Origin: Polycladomyces subterraneus
Lineage (GTDB): Bacteria > Bacillota > Bacilli > Thermoactinomycetales > JIR-001
Assembly: GCF_030433435.1 (NCBI RefSeq)
Contig: NZ_JANRHH010000003.1
Coordinates: forward strand, 1-62,630
Length of the DNA: 62,630 bases
Direction of reading: 5' to 3'
In this document: positions 1 through 8,965 of the stretch, piece by piece
How positions within the stretch are numbered: the stretch's first letter is position 1
Layout: every line of letters begins with the position of its first letter
Program-made: the position numbers and the translations under genes
Notes under the pieces: generated by a model
The model's database searches: none
Told to the model about the DNA's origin: nothing
Seen by the model: the letters and a program-made list of their open reading frames with translations, nothing else

Positions 1-207
1 TTTTACCCAGTGGGAGAGATTTGTTCGCCACTGGAACCTCATACCATGACGTCCACAGGAACAAACCCACTACCAGTGGGATGAGCACCGCTCATATGTT
101 CGATTATACAGCAAATTGGTTGCTCTTGCCATCCCCAAAAGGGGATGCCGAGCAACGCCGCCTTTCATCCCACGATTGAAACCGTAGGCTTTCAGGCGGC
201 TTTATCT
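1..207 (-). mobile_element. IS608-like mini-element, left end (cut by window edge)
   Basis: Read on the minus strand, this stretch matches the first ~207 bp of the element at 55695-56095 almost base for base (about two mismatches visible between 1 and 70). It begins immediately after TTTTAC (plus-strand GTAAAA at 208-213) and carries the same hairpin-rich left end: a GCCGCCT/AGGCGGC outer stem and an internal CATCCCC-tttt-GGGGATG palindrome. IS608 is known to cleave after TTAC on the left, which fits. No transposase is visible; the rest lies beyond position 1. It interrupts the glycosyltransferase gene at 208-789. Confidence 0.8.
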
Positions 208-789
208 GTAAAACGCCGGTACAACCATATAAGCTTGAAGCATCTTCATATTGAAGCCGACGCCGATCATGGCAAAGGCTGCAAGAATCCAAGGAAGCTT
301 CCGATTATGAATCCCTCTAAACAACATCCAAGTTGCGAGAAGAAGTGTAAACACTAACATGCTGTCAATGTTATTCGTTCGACTGACCGCAACGGCGATG
401 GGGGAACATGCCATCACCAGGCTGGCCAAACAGGCAGCTGTTTGACCGAAGGTGGGCTTGACCAGAAGATATACCAAAAAAACCGAACCGACACCGGCCA
501 AGGCCTGAGGAAGAATGACACTCCATCCGTGAACTCCGAAAATATAGGCGAATAGCGTTTGAATCCAAAACACAACTGGTGGTTTATCCACCGTAACAAA
601 CCCACCCGGATCAAAAGAGGCGTAAAAGAAATTATGAAAGCTTTGCAGCATGCTGGTGACTGCCGCAGTGTAATAGACATCGGCATATGGATCGTTCCAT
701 ATTTCGAAAATATTCAAAAAAGTGGCCAATAAGGAAATCACGATCAGGATCCAGTCGATACGCTGTCCCGGTTTCGTCTTTACCGTCAT
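202..789 (-). pseudogene. Truncated membrane glycosyltransferase (PMT/ArnT-like), 5' part
   Basis: The first ~194 residues of a polytopic glycosyltransferase of the dolichyl-phosphate-mannose mannosyltransferase / YkcB type. The N-terminal membrane segment, the DPYADVYYTAAV first-loop acidic region, a VDKPPVVFWIQ motif and a SRTNNIDSMLVF motif are visible. Full-length members have several hundred residues and about a dozen membrane helices. Here the frame enters the mobile element after VVPAFY and stops two codons later, so the gene is cut by the insertion. The ATG at 789 is preceded by AAAGGAGTG. Family and truncation are clear; the sugar donor and acceptor cannot be inferred. Confidence 0.75.
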
Positions 790-910
790 CGTTTCACTCC
801 TTTATATTGATTCCTTGTCCTGATGGCCTCTTACTTCGGTCATCATCCTTTAACTGAATTGCCGCTGAAGGTGAACTGAACATTGATTGAGCTATAGCTG
901 AATAAACGCT

Positions 911-961
911 GAAAAAAATAAATCACGGTATTCATGCTGTGATGCGCATGAATACCGTGAT
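911..961 (-). terminator. Intrinsic terminator after yhbH
   Basis: A 15-bp perfect inverted repeat (arms 922-936 and 947-961) followed on the minus strand by a T-rich tract (911-919). It sits 12 bp beyond the yhbH stop codon and closes the prkA-yhbH operon. Confidence 0.85.
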
Positions 962-972
962 CGGATCAATCG

Positions 973-2133
973 TTATCTCTTCTCTTCCTTGGCGAAAAAA
1001 TGCTTCAATGCATCGTACACTTGGCCTTTCTCCCGGATGATATAGTACAGAAACTTGGGATCGGCGAGATTGCGATAGGCGGTCATCAGAGTGGAATGCC
1101 GGTTGTACTGGTTCACCTCACCGTAGCCGAACAGATTGGCTCGTTTCATCAGTTCCCGCACCAGCTTGATGCAACGTTCATTGTCCGAAGTAAGGTTGTC
1201 GCCGTCCGAGAAATGGAACGGGTAAATGTTGTATCGGCTGGGGGGATACCGCTTATCGATCATCTCCAATGCAAGGCGGTAGGCGGAGGAGCAGATTGTG
1301 CCGCCACTTTCCCCTTTGCTGAAAAAGTGATCCTCGCTCACTTCCTTGGCTTCGGTATGGTGAGCGATGAAGACGATTTCCACTTTTTCATATTTGGTGC
1401 GAAGAAATCGAACCATCCAGAAAAAGAAACTGCGGGCAATATATTTTTCGAATATTCCCATACTTCCTGATGTGTCCATCATCGCCAATACGACGGCGTT
1501 GGAATGGGGGATTACGATTTCTTCCCAGGTTTTAAAACGCAAGTCATCATTGGAGATCCCTTTCAACTGGCGGTGACCCCGGAGTGCGTTTCGTTTGATC
1601 GCTTCCAGGATGGTCCGCTTTTTATCAATGTTGCCCATCAGACCTTTTTTGCGGACATCGTTGAACCGGATGTCCTGGGTGGTGATATCCTGCTGATCCT
1701 TCGGCTTCAAGCGGGGGAGTTCCATTTCGGCAAACAGGATTTCCTCCAGTTCTTCCACTGATATTTCTGCTTCATAATAATCCTTTCCCGCTTGATCGCC
1801 TGCTCCTTGCCCTTTGCCCGGCCCTGGTTTTTGCTGCGATTCACGGCCGATGACGTCGCCTACCTGGCTTTTGCCGTCCCCTTGGCCGACATGTTTGCTT
1901 TTGTTGTGATTGTACCGGAACCGATACTCCTCCATCGAGCGGATTGGCACTTTCACCACTTGTTTGCCGTCGGACATAATGATGCTCTCTTCGGTGATGA
2001 GATCGGGCAGGTTCTTTCGGATCGCTTCCTTCACTTTCTCCTGGTGCCGGAGCTGATCCTGGTACCCCTTGCGGTGCAGGCTCCAATCCTCCTCCGACAC
2101 GATGAAAAGGGGATGTTGCACCGTCCGATTCAC
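973..2133 (-). CDS. yhbH: Sporulation protein YhbH (DUF444, VWA-like)
   Basis: A 386-residue protein matching the DUF444/YhbH family. The N-terminus [15 protein letters not shown] is typical. A Gly/Gln/Lys-rich linker lies around residues 80-115. A von Willebrand A-like domain begins near residue 215 with MMDTSGSMG, a MIDAS-type motif. In Bacillus subtilis yhbH is transcribed in the mother cell (sigma-E) and its mutant has a sporulation defect; the biochemical role is unknown. Start is taken as GTG at 2133 inside a strong AGGAGGGGAG context; GTG four codons later is also possible. It lies 28 bp downstream of prkA, so the two are very likely co-transcribed. The usual third partner, spoVR, is not in the window. 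Confidence 0.92.
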   Translation of the reverse strand: MNRTVQHPLFIVSEEDWSLHRKGYQDQLRHQEKVKEAIRKNLPDLITEESIIMSDGKQVVKVPIRSMEEYRFRYNHNKSKHVGQGDGKSQVGDVIGRESQQKPGPGKGQGAGDQAGKDYYEAEISVEELEEILFAEMELPRLKPKDQQDITTQDIRFNDVRKKGLMGNIDKKRTILEAIKRNALRGHRQLKGISNDDLRFKTWEEIVIPHSNAVVLAMMDTSGSMGIFEKYIARSFFFWMVRFLRTKYEKVEIVFIAHHTEAKEVSEDHFFSKGESGGTICSSAYRLALEMIDKRYPPSRYNIYPFHFSDGDNLTSDNERCIKLVRELMKRANLFGYGEVNQYNRHSTLMTAYRNLADPKFLYYIIREKGQVYDALKHFFAKEEKR

Positions 2134-2161
2134 CTCCCCTCCTGACGAATGGGCGAGGGCG

Positions 2162-4060
2162 TCAGCGATTCAAGAGACTGCCCACATAACGGAGCAATTC
2201 GTTGGCGCATACCGGACAATATCCGTACTCGTCAATGAGGCGAGCCGTCACTTCGTTGATTTTCTTCAATTGATTCTCATCCGGTGTTTTGGTGGAGGTG
2301 GTGATTTTGACCACGTCCTTTAAGTCGGTGAACAACTTCTTCTGAATCGCTTCGCGCAAACGGTCATGGCTGTTGTAGTCGAATTTTTTTCCTTTGCGGG
2401 CATAGGCCGAGATGCGAATGAGGATCTCTTCCCGGAATGCCTTTTTCGCATTTTCGGAGATGCCGATTTGCTCCTCGATGGAGCGCATCAGTTTCTCGTC
2501 CGGATCCAGTTCCTCACCTGTGATCGGATCACGGATCTTGGTCCAGTTGCAATATGCCTCCACGTTGTCCAGATAGTTGTCAAGCAACGTTTTCGCCGAT
2601 TCCTCGTAGGAGTAGACAAAGGCTTTCTGTACTTCTTTTTTTGCCAACTCATCATACTCTTTGCGCGCAATGGAAATAAAATTCAGATATCGTTCGCGCT
2701 GCTTCCGAGTGATTGACGGATGTTGATCCAATCCTTCCTTCAACGCACGCAGGACATCCAACGCGTTGATGCAGGGTGCGTCGCTGCGGATCAGGGCACT
2801 GGAAATGCGGTTAATCACATAACGTGGATCGATGCCTTCCATCCCTTCGTCCAGGTGTTCGTTGTGCAGTTCTTCCACATCGGAAACTTTGAATCCCTCC
2901 ACCGATTCCCCGTCGTACAGCCGCATTTTTTTCAGGAGATCCATCCCTTGCTTTTTGGATTCCTTCAACCGCGTCAAAATAGAGAAGATGGCGGCCGCAC
3001 GCAAAGCATGAGGTGCGATGTGCACATGGGCCAAATCACTCTGACGGATCAGTTTTTGATAGATTTTTTCCTCATCCGACACCCGAAGATTGTATGGGAT
3101 CGGCATGACGATGATCCGGGATTGCAACGCCTCGTTTTTCTTGTTGCTGATAAACGCTTGATACTCGGATTCATTGGTATGAGCAACGATCAGTTCATCA
3201 GCGGATATAAGGGCAAAACGCCCCGCTTTGAAATTGCCTTCCTGTGTCAGGGACAGCAAATTCCACAAAAACTTCTCGTCACACTTGAGCATCTCCTGAA
3301 ACTCCATCAACCCACGGTTGGCCTTGTTCAATTCTCCATCAAACCGATAGGCGCGCGGATCGGACTCCGACCCGTATTCGGTGATAGTGGCGAAATCGAT
3401 GCTCCCGGTGAGATCAGCAATATCCTGCGATTTGGGGTCAGACGGACTAAACGTTCCGATCCCCACGCGATCGTCTTCGGATAACAGCACCCGCTCCACC
3501 ACGACATCTTCCACCCTGCCCCCAAACTCCTCTTGCAGGCGCAACCGGCAAGCCGGACACAAATTTCCTTCGATTCGTACGCCGAGCTCTTCCTCCACAT
3601 CGGAACGAAGCTCGGGTGGAATCAAATGCAGGGGTTCCTCGTGCATCGGACATCCTTTGATGGCGTACACTGCGCCTTCGTCCGTGCGCGAATATTGTTC
3701 CAGGCCTTGTTTCAGCATGGCGACGATGGTGGATTTCCCACCGCTTACCGGTCCCATCAGCAGCAAAATCCGCTTGCGAACATCCAGCCGTTTGGCGGCA
3801 GAATGAAAATACTCCTCCACCAGACGTTCGATGGCCCGGTCCAAACCAAAGAGTTCACGACTGAAAAACAAGTAGGATTTGTTCCCTGTTTCGTCCGTCT
3901 CCACACCTTGACTGGCAATCATGTTGTACACCCTGGCATGCGCGGTTTGCGCAATATATGGACGCTCTCGAACAATATCCAGATACTCAGCAAACGTCCC
4001 TTCCCATTTCAACTGATCTTCCCGTTCCCGGTGCTCCGCTATACGCTTCAGGATGTCCAT
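2162..4060 (-). CDS. prkA: PrkA, AAA+ serine protein kinase / protease of sporulation
   Basis: A 632-residue protein, close to the usual ~631. It has an AAA+ N-terminal half with Walker [10 protein letters not shown], a Cys-containing insert (GCPMHEEP and CPACRLR, possible metal site), and the C-terminal PrkA domain ending in [11 protein letters not shown]. PrkA was named a serine kinase; later work in B. subtilis reports ATP-dependent protease activity and a role in sporulation control. The start was moved to ATG 4060, which has GGAGAGGAGG just upstream and gives the conserved N-terminus [11 protein letters not shown]. First gene of the prkA-yhbH operon. Confidence 0.95.
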   Translation of the reverse strand: MDILKRIAEHREREDQLKWEGTFAEYLDIVRERPYIAQTAHARVYNMIASQGVETDETGNKSYLFFSRELFGLDRAIERLVEEYFHSAAKRLDVRKRILLLMGPVSGGKSTIVAMLKQGLEQYSRTDEGAVYAIKGCPMHEEPLHLIPPELRSDVEEELGVRIEGNLCPACRLRLQEEFGGRVEDVVVERVLLSEDDRVGIGTFSPSDPKSQDIADLTGSIDFATITEYGSESDPRAYRFDGELNKANRGLMEFQEMLKCDEKFLWNLLSLTQEGNFKAGRFALISADELIVAHTNESEYQAFISNKKNEALQSRIIVMPIPYNLRVSDEEKIYQKLIRQSDLAHVHIAPHALRAAAIFSILTRLKESKKQGMDLLKKMRLYDGESVEGFKVSDVEELHNEHLDEGMEGIDPRYVINRISSALIRSDAPCINALDVLRALKEGLDQHPSITRKQRERYLNFISIARKEYDELAKKEVQKAFVYSYEESAKTLLDNYLDNVEAYCNWTKIRDPITGEELDPDEKLMRSIEEQIGISENAKKAFREEILIRISAYARKGKKFDYNSHDRLREAIQKKLFTDLKDVVKITTSTKTPDENQLKKINEVTARLIDEYGYCPVCANELLRYVGSLLNR

Positions 4061-4272
4061 AGAAGCCTCCTCTCCTTCAGCACCGCTTCCTTCCCGCACA
4101 CCTTAAAACCAGATATTCCCAACCTATGCATCCTCCCCCGGTTCCATGATTCCAAGGGGGAAAAGAGAGAGCCCGAAAGATGGTATATATTTATGCGCTG
4201 AGACGGACAATGTTTCACTCCTCCTGCCCGTTATGAAGAAAAGGAGGAAGTGGTTTTCCGCTGAAAAAAGGA

Positions 4273-4300
4273 AAAACCCCCGTCAAACGGGGGAAAAAAC
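4273..4300 (-). terminator. Intrinsic terminator
   Basis: CCCCCGT-caa-ACGGGGG (4278-4294) flanked by A and T runs on both sides, so it can work in either direction. It lies downstream of the 4606-5328 gene, separated from it by a MITE copy, which suggests the MITE entered between gene and terminator. Confidence 0.7.
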
Positions 4301-4317
4301 GAGTGGCGAACAGCCGT

Positions 4318-4540
4318 CTAGAGCGTGTCTGATTTATATCGTCCGCATGGCTTTTCCGGCTCGCTCCATCTTTGCCCTGCAAAGAAGCAGAGCAAGGGCG
4401 CTTCGCACCTTCAAGCTCAGAACGCGGTAAAGTACCCATCATTCATCCCTGAGCTTTTCCGGTTCTCCGCTCGGTCGGGTTTAGTTCTTGTCAATCACCC
4501 GGGAAAACCTTACCGCCTGATCAAATGACCAGACACACCC
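4318..4540. repeat. MITE-like intergenic repeat, copy 1
   Basis: About 223 bp bounded by imperfect inverted ends (CTAGAGCGTGTCTGAT... and ...ATGACCAGACACACCC). The left part contains a shared core, GGCTTTTCCGGCTCGCTCCA followed by CCCTGC. Related copies lie at 10187-10413, 13562-13776 and 35952-36077. No credible reading frame is present. Confidence 0.7.
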
Positions 4541-4605
4541 TAAATGCCTGCAACTTTATTCGTTCAAAGCATTCAACAAAAGGATGCCTACTTCCAGCGA
4601 GCTCC

Positions 4606-5328
4606 TCAATCAGAAAATAGCCCGGTTCCTTCGCGGATGGCCGACAGTAATTCTTCCAAGCTTCCTTCCTGATCCGGTTGATATACGGGATGCCCACGGT
4701 CGATTCGACATTGGTTCAGATAGAAGGTTTTCATTCCCACCGTTTGCGCCACCATGTCTTCCTGCATATCGTTACCGATCATCACACATTCTTCCGGTCG
4801 GACCCCGAGACAATCCGTGATCTCCTGATAATACTCCGGACGCGGCTTGCAAAAATGCATATCCTCGTAAACAGTTACCCATTCAAACGGCAAATCGGCC
4901 ACTTCTGCCCAACGCAACCGTTCCAATATGGCAACGCGAGGAAAAACGGGGTTTGTTGCCACCGCCACTTTGTACCCTTTCTCTAAAGCCGCTTCCACCA
5001 CCCGACGGGACAAAGGTGTTGGTTCAACGTGCGCTTTCAGCTTGGGATAGTGCTCTTCGTAAAAACGGTCGAAATGGGGCCAGATCTCCTCCTTTAACAC
5101 ACCGGCCAAATGGAGGAAGTGTTCTACAAACACTTCTTCGTTGGTTTTGTGAGTTTCACTATTCCGGATCATCGCCTCCGTCGCTTCCCACAGATAGCGA
5201 ACCAGCTTGTCCGGCGAGACGACATCAGCCACATGAGAGGCCAATTCCCGGAGATAGTGATGAACAAATGATTCCGTATCCATCGGTAACAACGTCCCGT
5301 CCAAATCAAACAAACAAGCGCGGATCAC
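4606..5328 (-). CDS. HAD-superfamily hydrolase (phosphatase-like)
   Basis: A 240-residue haloacid-dehalogenase-type hydrolase. Motif I FDLDGTLL (residues 7-14) carries the nucleophilic and acid/base Asp residues, motif II is VAVATNP near residue 140, and motif IV is GNDMQEDM near residue 200. An alpha-helical cap between motifs I and II suggests subfamily IA. The substrate cannot be predicted. Start GTG 5328 has AGAAAGGGGCG upstream. It follows the MTAP-like gene by 27 bp on the same strand, so a link to nucleoside or methionine salvage is possible but only inferred from position. Confidence 0.85.
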   Translation of the reverse strand: MIRACLFDLDGTLLPMDTESFVHHYLRELASHVADVVSPDKLVRYLWEATEAMIRNSETHKTNEEVFVEHFLHLAGVLKEEIWPHFDRFYEEHYPKLKAHVEPTPLSRRVVEAALEKGYKVAVATNPVFPRVAILERLRWAEVADLPFEWVTVYEDMHFCKPRPEYYQEITDCLGVRPEECVMIGNDMQEDMVAQTVGMKTFYLNQCRIDRGHPVYQPDQEGSLEELLSAIREGTGLFSD

Positions 5329-5355
5329 ACCAAACGCCCCTTTCTATTCGTCCAT

Positions 5356-6201
5356 TCAATCCTCTTCGTAACGTTTCAGCAGGGTTTCCTTGCGCAGAGA
5401 CAAACAATTGCACCGGGTTTGTTCGGCATCGATCCGCTTGAGACTGTCAAGCAAAATATGACCGATGGTATGGGACTCATTGTGGAAAATATCACTTAAA
5501 TCCTTGTGATCCCAGTCCCGAATGATGCCTTCCGCATAGTTGACCACCATGTAGATCCCTGCGTAACAGGCGCCGATTTCCCGGGCCAGATATACCTCCG
5601 GGGTGATACTTTGGCCGACGATGTCCGCAAACCAGGTACGAAACATCTGAACTTCCGCCCTGCTTTCAAAATGCCGACCGTCCGTATTGACGTAGATGCC
5701 CCGTTTAAATACGTGTCTCCCCTCAGGCTCTACACGCTCTTTTGCCGTTTGATACAACGCATCCGCCTGGGTGGGGCAGATCGGCTCACGCATCACCATC
5801 AGATACGGCCCGTCAAATCCGACATCCTGCCGCATCGAATGATCGATATAATCATTGGGGATGACCAAATCGCGCAACTCCAGCAGATGATTGATGGCAC
5901 CAACGCCACCCTCGGCGAAGATCTTTTTCACACCCGCTTGCTGAAAAACCCAAAATACCTGACGGGACGCATCAGCACGCGTCACCTTGCCCGGGCGCCA
6001 ACCGTGCATCCGGCAGGTCAACGCGGTTTTGTCGCCGACACGAATCAACTTGAATTGCGGACTTTCACCATAGGGTGTGTCAAACACCATCCCCTTTGCC
6101 AACACTTCCGTATCTTCCCGGTTCAAATCCTCCGGAAACCGGATGGAAAACGTGCTGGAACCACCGATAATGGCAAAGTCAACACGAGGAATGTCTGTCA
6201 T
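5356..6201 (-). CDS. MTAP-like purine nucleoside phosphorylase
   Basis: A 281-residue member of the 5'-methylthioadenosine phosphorylase / purine nucleoside phosphorylase II family. These enzymes split S-methyl-5'-thioadenosine or purine nucleosides with phosphate. The phosphate-binding GGSS near the N-terminus, the RMHGWRPGK region (usual R-H-x-G element) and the AEGGVGAINHLLELRDLVIP segment identify the family. The C-terminus is somewhat divergent, so the exact substrate is uncertain. The start is ATG 6201 with AAAGGTGGGAG upstream; an in-frame codon 20 residues earlier lacks a ribosome-binding site. Probably co-transcribed with the HAD gene downstream. Confidence 0.8.
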   Translation of the reverse strand: MTDIPRVDFAIIGGSSTFSIRFPEDLNREDTEVLAKGMVFDTPYGESPQFKLIRVGDKTALTCRMHGWRPGKVTRADASRQVFWVFQQAGVKKIFAEGGVGAINHLLELRDLVIPNDYIDHSMRQDVGFDGPYLMVMREPICPTQADALYQTAKERVEPEGRHVFKRGIYVNTDGRHFESRAEVQMFRTWFADIVGQSITPEVYLAREIGACYAGIYMVVNYAEGIIRDWDHKDLSDIFHNESHTIGHILLDSLKRIDAEQTRCNCLSLRKETLLKRYEED

Positions 6202-6331
6202 CGTTCTCCCACCTTTTCCGGGATCATCATCCATACAACCGGTTTTGACCGGCGGGTACAAAAATCTCCAACTTCAAGGATATCACGGGGTCGAAAACCC
6301 CATCAAGCCGGCCAACTGTTTCCATTTCAAC

Positions 6332-6351
6332 AAAAAAACCGCGAACCGCGG
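6332..6351 (-). terminator. Intrinsic terminator after the glycosyltransferase remnant
   Basis: CCGCG-gtt-CGCGG stem followed on the minus strand by seven T residues (plus-strand A run 6332-6338). Positioned after the gene remnant ending at 6382. Confidence 0.65.
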
Positions 6352-6381
6352 TTCATACTCTTAGTATAGCAAAAAAGGTAG

Positions 6382-6670
6382 TTAGAAAGGATGGCGACCG
6401 CGGGAGTTGGCCACCGTGTGCATCACCCGTTCCCACTCTTCCCCCACCTTGTCGCGCGAAAAATGTCCCGCCGTCTCCCTTCCCTTTCGCCCATAGGATT
6501 GTCTCAACGCTGCATCCGTCAGCAAACGAATCACGCCGTCGGCAAGCTCATCCACGTTCCTCGGGTCGACCATGATGGCGTTATCCGTTGTACAACGTTT
6601 CGACACCTCCACACATCGTGGAAGCACTACCGGCAATCCCGATGACGAAAAACGGAGAACCGGACAACCC
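6382..6670 (-). pseudogene. C-terminal remnant of a GT4-type glycosyltransferase
   Basis: The minus strand encodes the last ~95 residues of a family-4 glycosyltransferase. Visible parts are a SSGLPVVLPRC motif (usual E-A-x-x-x-G-x-P-V-V region), a D-N-A-I-M-V-D-P segment and a terminal helix ending GEEWERVMHTV. Reading further upstream gives no continuing similarity, and the gene has no start codon context. The N-terminal ~280 residues expected for the family are missing, so this is a decayed fragment. Confidence 0.65.
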
Positions 6671-6675
6671 TGGTA

Positions 6676-6703
6676 GCGGTGTGCCGCAAGAAACGCACAC
6701 CGC
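6676..6703. repeat. Inverted repeat downstream of trmL
   Basis: Nine-base perfect arms GCGGTGTGC and GCACACCGC (6676-6684, 6695-6703) with a 10-nt loop, 39 bp after the trmL stop. There is no T run on either side, so it is at best a weak terminator or an RNA 3'-end hairpin. Confidence 0.45.
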
Positions 6704-6741
6704 TGGATGTAGATTCTTTCATGTTGACAGTGGCGTGATAT

Positions 6742-7206
6742 TCATGTCAGCCCGGGGAAACCATTTTGCCGCAACGCTTCATACAACACGATGGCCGCAG
6801 CGTTGGACAAGTTGAGCGACCGCGTATCCGCCCGCATCGGGATACGGATATTGGTGTCGCGATACTTTTCCAAGATCTCTTGTGGCAGTCCTGCCGTTTC
6901 TTTACCGAACACCAACACATCACCTTCCCGATAGCGAAAATCGGTGTAAGATCGGTCTGCTTTGGTTGTGGCACAAAAAAAGCGCCTGCCGGGGAGCGCC
7001 GCTTCCAGTTTAGCGAATGAGTCGTGCAGGTGCACATGGACCTGATCCCAGTAATCCAATCCCGCCCGTTTGAGATACCGATCTTCAATCGAAAATCCCA
7101 ACGGACCCACCAAATGGAGCGTTGCCCCAGTCACTGCGCACGTTCGGGCGATGTTTCCGGTATTATAGGGAATTTCAGGTTCGACGAGCACGATGTGAAA
7201 TGACAT
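6742..7206 (-). CDS. trmL: tRNA (cytidine/uridine-34 2'-O) methyltransferase TrmL
   Basis: A 154-residue SPOUT methyltransferase that 2'-O-methylates the wobble base of certain tRNA-Leu species. Family motifs are present: VEPEIPYNTGNIART at the N-terminus, LVFGKETAGLP (motif 2 with the trefoil-knot Gly/Glu) and RIPMRADTRSLNLSNAAAIVLYE spanning motif 3, here quoted only in part. Length is typical. Start ATG 7206 follows GGAAGGAAC. It appears monocistronic, 67 bp from the next gene upstream. Confidence 0.95.
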   Translation of the reverse strand: MSFHIVLVEPEIPYNTGNIARTCAVTGATLHLVGPLGFSIEDRYLKRAGLDYWDQVHVHLHDSFAKLEAALPGRRFFCATTKADRSYTDFRYREGDVLVFGKETAGLPQEILEKYRDTNIRIPMRADTRSLNLSNAAAIVLYEALRQNGFPGLT

Positions 7207-7273
7207 GGTTCCTTCCTTTCCACCTTTTCGCATGCTGTACGATTTTTATTGTAATGAAAGGCTCGACCCTCCG

Positions 7274-8218
7274 CTATCCCTGAATGTGAAAGAACCGATA
7301 CTGCACACGTGGTGTCCAAGCATGCGAATCGCGGTAATCCCAGTACCGGTGGCGGCTGTTCACCGTATGTGCGTTGACAAGTGGCATGCCATTGCTGTCG
7401 AAAGCGGTGACAATCGTATTATGATCGTAGCGTCCGCTTCCTTCCCAATCGTAACAAATAATGTCCCCGAGCGACAGTTGGTCTGCTCGGTCCACCATCA
7501 CGGCCCGGGGGATGCCACCCGTAGACAAATACCTTTTCAGACCGTCCGCCACCGCCCAACTGTAGCTCCACTGTTCGTGCGGTCCGCGGTACCACCAACC
7601 GCGATCCCTTCTGGATGCAAAATCCATCGGTATGCCGCCAGCCACCATGCATTGCGATACGAAGCTGGTGCAGTCCACTGCAAAGCGACGGTAACGTGGA
7701 TTGTAACTGTTCCACCAAATCTCCGCATACTGCACAGCTCTGGCCCGATCGTATCCCCCTCGGGTACCGGTCGGTTCCTCCTGTTCGCTGATCGTGGTGA
7801 CTCTGGTCCGTTCCTTCCACTCCGAAGGCTCCGCCAATCGTCCGTCAGCAATTCCCCATTTCCCCTCAGCAAACCGGACGTTGAACCTCCAACAAATCGC
7901 CTCTTCTTCTTCATAAGTTTCTCCGAGGAGCTCGTAAAACATGCGATGTTCACTGATCATCCACACATCCGCCTCTTCATCGGAGCGGATTTTTTCTTTG
8001 ACCAACCGCAGTCGAGTATCACTCTTCAGTGGATGGCAATTCCGTTCTCTCTGCTGTAGCCGCAACCGACGCAGCCGTTCTTGTTCCAACTGAATCCACG
8101 CTTCATTTCCGTCCGTCAATAACGGTTCGTATAAATCGTCTGGTTCTCCTTCCACCCATAAACGGTTTTGGATTTGAAACCATATCGCGATCGGTTGATG
8201 CCACGGTCGTCTCTCCAT
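7274..8218 (-). CDS. Putative amidase-domain protein (Amidase_6)
   Basis: About 314 residues. The N-terminal ~160 residues are hydrophilic, charged and not recognised. The C-terminal half fits the Amidase_6 (NlpC/P60-like) fold: AVQYAEIWWNSYNPRY, the catalytic-Cys segment VDCTSFVSQCM near residue 190, a His in YDHNTIV and a second polar residue in NAHT. No signal peptide is visible, so it may act in the cytoplasm, the mother cell or the spore. Cell-wall or peptide amide hydrolysis is inferred from the fold only. Start is ATG 8218 or GTG 8221; AAAGGAG serves both. Confidence 0.8.
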   Translation of the reverse strand: MERRPWHQPIAIWFQIQNRLWVEGEPDDLYEPLLTDGNEAWIQLEQERLRRLRLQQRERNCHPLKSDTRLRLVKEKIRSDEEADVWMISEHRMFYELLGETYEEEEAICWRFNVRFAEGKWGIADGRLAEPSEWKERTRVTTISEQEEPTGTRGGYDRARAVQYAEIWWNSYNPRYRRFAVDCTSFVSQCMVAGGIPMDFASRRDRGWWYRGPHEQWSYSWAVADGLKRYLSTGGIPRAVMVDRADQLSLGDIICYDWEGSGRYDHNTIVTAFDSNGMPLVNAHTVNSRHRYWDYRDSHAWTPRVQYRFFHIQG

Positions 8219-8291
8219 CACGACCCGACTCCTTTACTTTTTTCCTCATCTTTATGTCAGCGGGTCAAGCAGTATGTGCAGACGGACGGGC

Positions 8292-8321
8292 AAAAAACGA
8301 CCGAGACGAATGGCTCGGTCG
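8292..8321 (-). terminator. Intrinsic terminator after ogt
   Basis: CGACCGAG and CTCGGTCG arms (8298-8305, 8314-8321) followed on the minus strand by six T residues; 31 bp beyond the ogt stop codon. Confidence 0.85.
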
Positions 8322-8351
8322 CTGCTTATATCTTATATCCAAAAATAATCG

Positions 8352-8897
8352 TCAATGGGAAACGTTTTTCTGGGGTGGCAGATAGCCTTCCAGTTCCAGC
8401 AGCTTTTCTTTGATATGCAATCCACCGCCGTATCCGACAAGTGAACCGTTGGAACCGATCACACGATGGCAGGGAACAATGATGGGGACAGGATTTTTGT
8501 TATTGGCCCCTCCTACCGCGCGGACCGCTTTGGGTGCACCGATCGCTTGCGCGATTTCCTTGTAGGAACGTACTTGTCCGTATGGGATCGCCTGCAACTG
8601 ACGCCATACCGCCTTTTGAAAAGGGGTACCGTATAAATCTACGGGAACATCAAACTGTTGTCTTTTCCCTTCAAAATACTCTTTTAGCTGCTCCACCACT
8701 GGAACACATGTCCGATCGTTTCGCTCTATTTTCACCGAACGGCCCCATTGTTCTGCCCAAACTTTGATGCCGACCAACGTTTGATCGCCTTTGCCAAATT
8801 CAATGGCGCAAACACCTTTGGCTGTCATGGCCAAGGTCAATGGACCGACCGGGCTGTCCATCTGACTCCAAACAACCGTGCGCGATCCCGGGATCAT
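8352..8897 (-). CDS. ogt: Methylated-DNA--protein-cysteine methyltransferase
   Basis: A 181-residue O6-alkylguanine-DNA alkyltransferase, which takes alkyl groups off O6-methylguanine onto its own cysteine in a suicide reaction. The active-site motif IIVPCHRVIGSNGSLVGYGG is complete, and the helix-turn-helix DNA-binding segment (FQKAVWRQLQAIPYGQVRSY, arginine finger included) precedes it. Length is normal. Start ATG 8897 has GGGGAGGG upstream. It stands between queG and its own terminator and may be read from the queG side with a 68-bp gap. Confidence 0.95.
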   Translation of the reverse strand: MIPGSRTVVWSQMDSPVGPLTLAMTAKGVCAIEFGKGDQTLVGIKVWAEQWGRSVKIERNDRTCVPVVEQLKEYFEGKRQQFDVPVDLYGTPFQKAVWRQLQAIPYGQVRSYKEIAQAIGAPKAVRAVGGANNKNPVPIIVPCHRVIGSNGSLVGYGGGLHIKEKLLELEGYLPPQKNVSH

Positions 8898-8965
8898 CAG
8901 TGAGCCCTCCCCATTTCCTTCTCTTCCCTTTATCTTACACTTTCCACGATCGGTGTGCGAATGTT

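Noticed and set aside
1000-2145. Several long plus-strand frames opposite yhbH and prkA
   Set aside because: Mirror frames of GC-rich minus-strand genes; no start signals or known domains.
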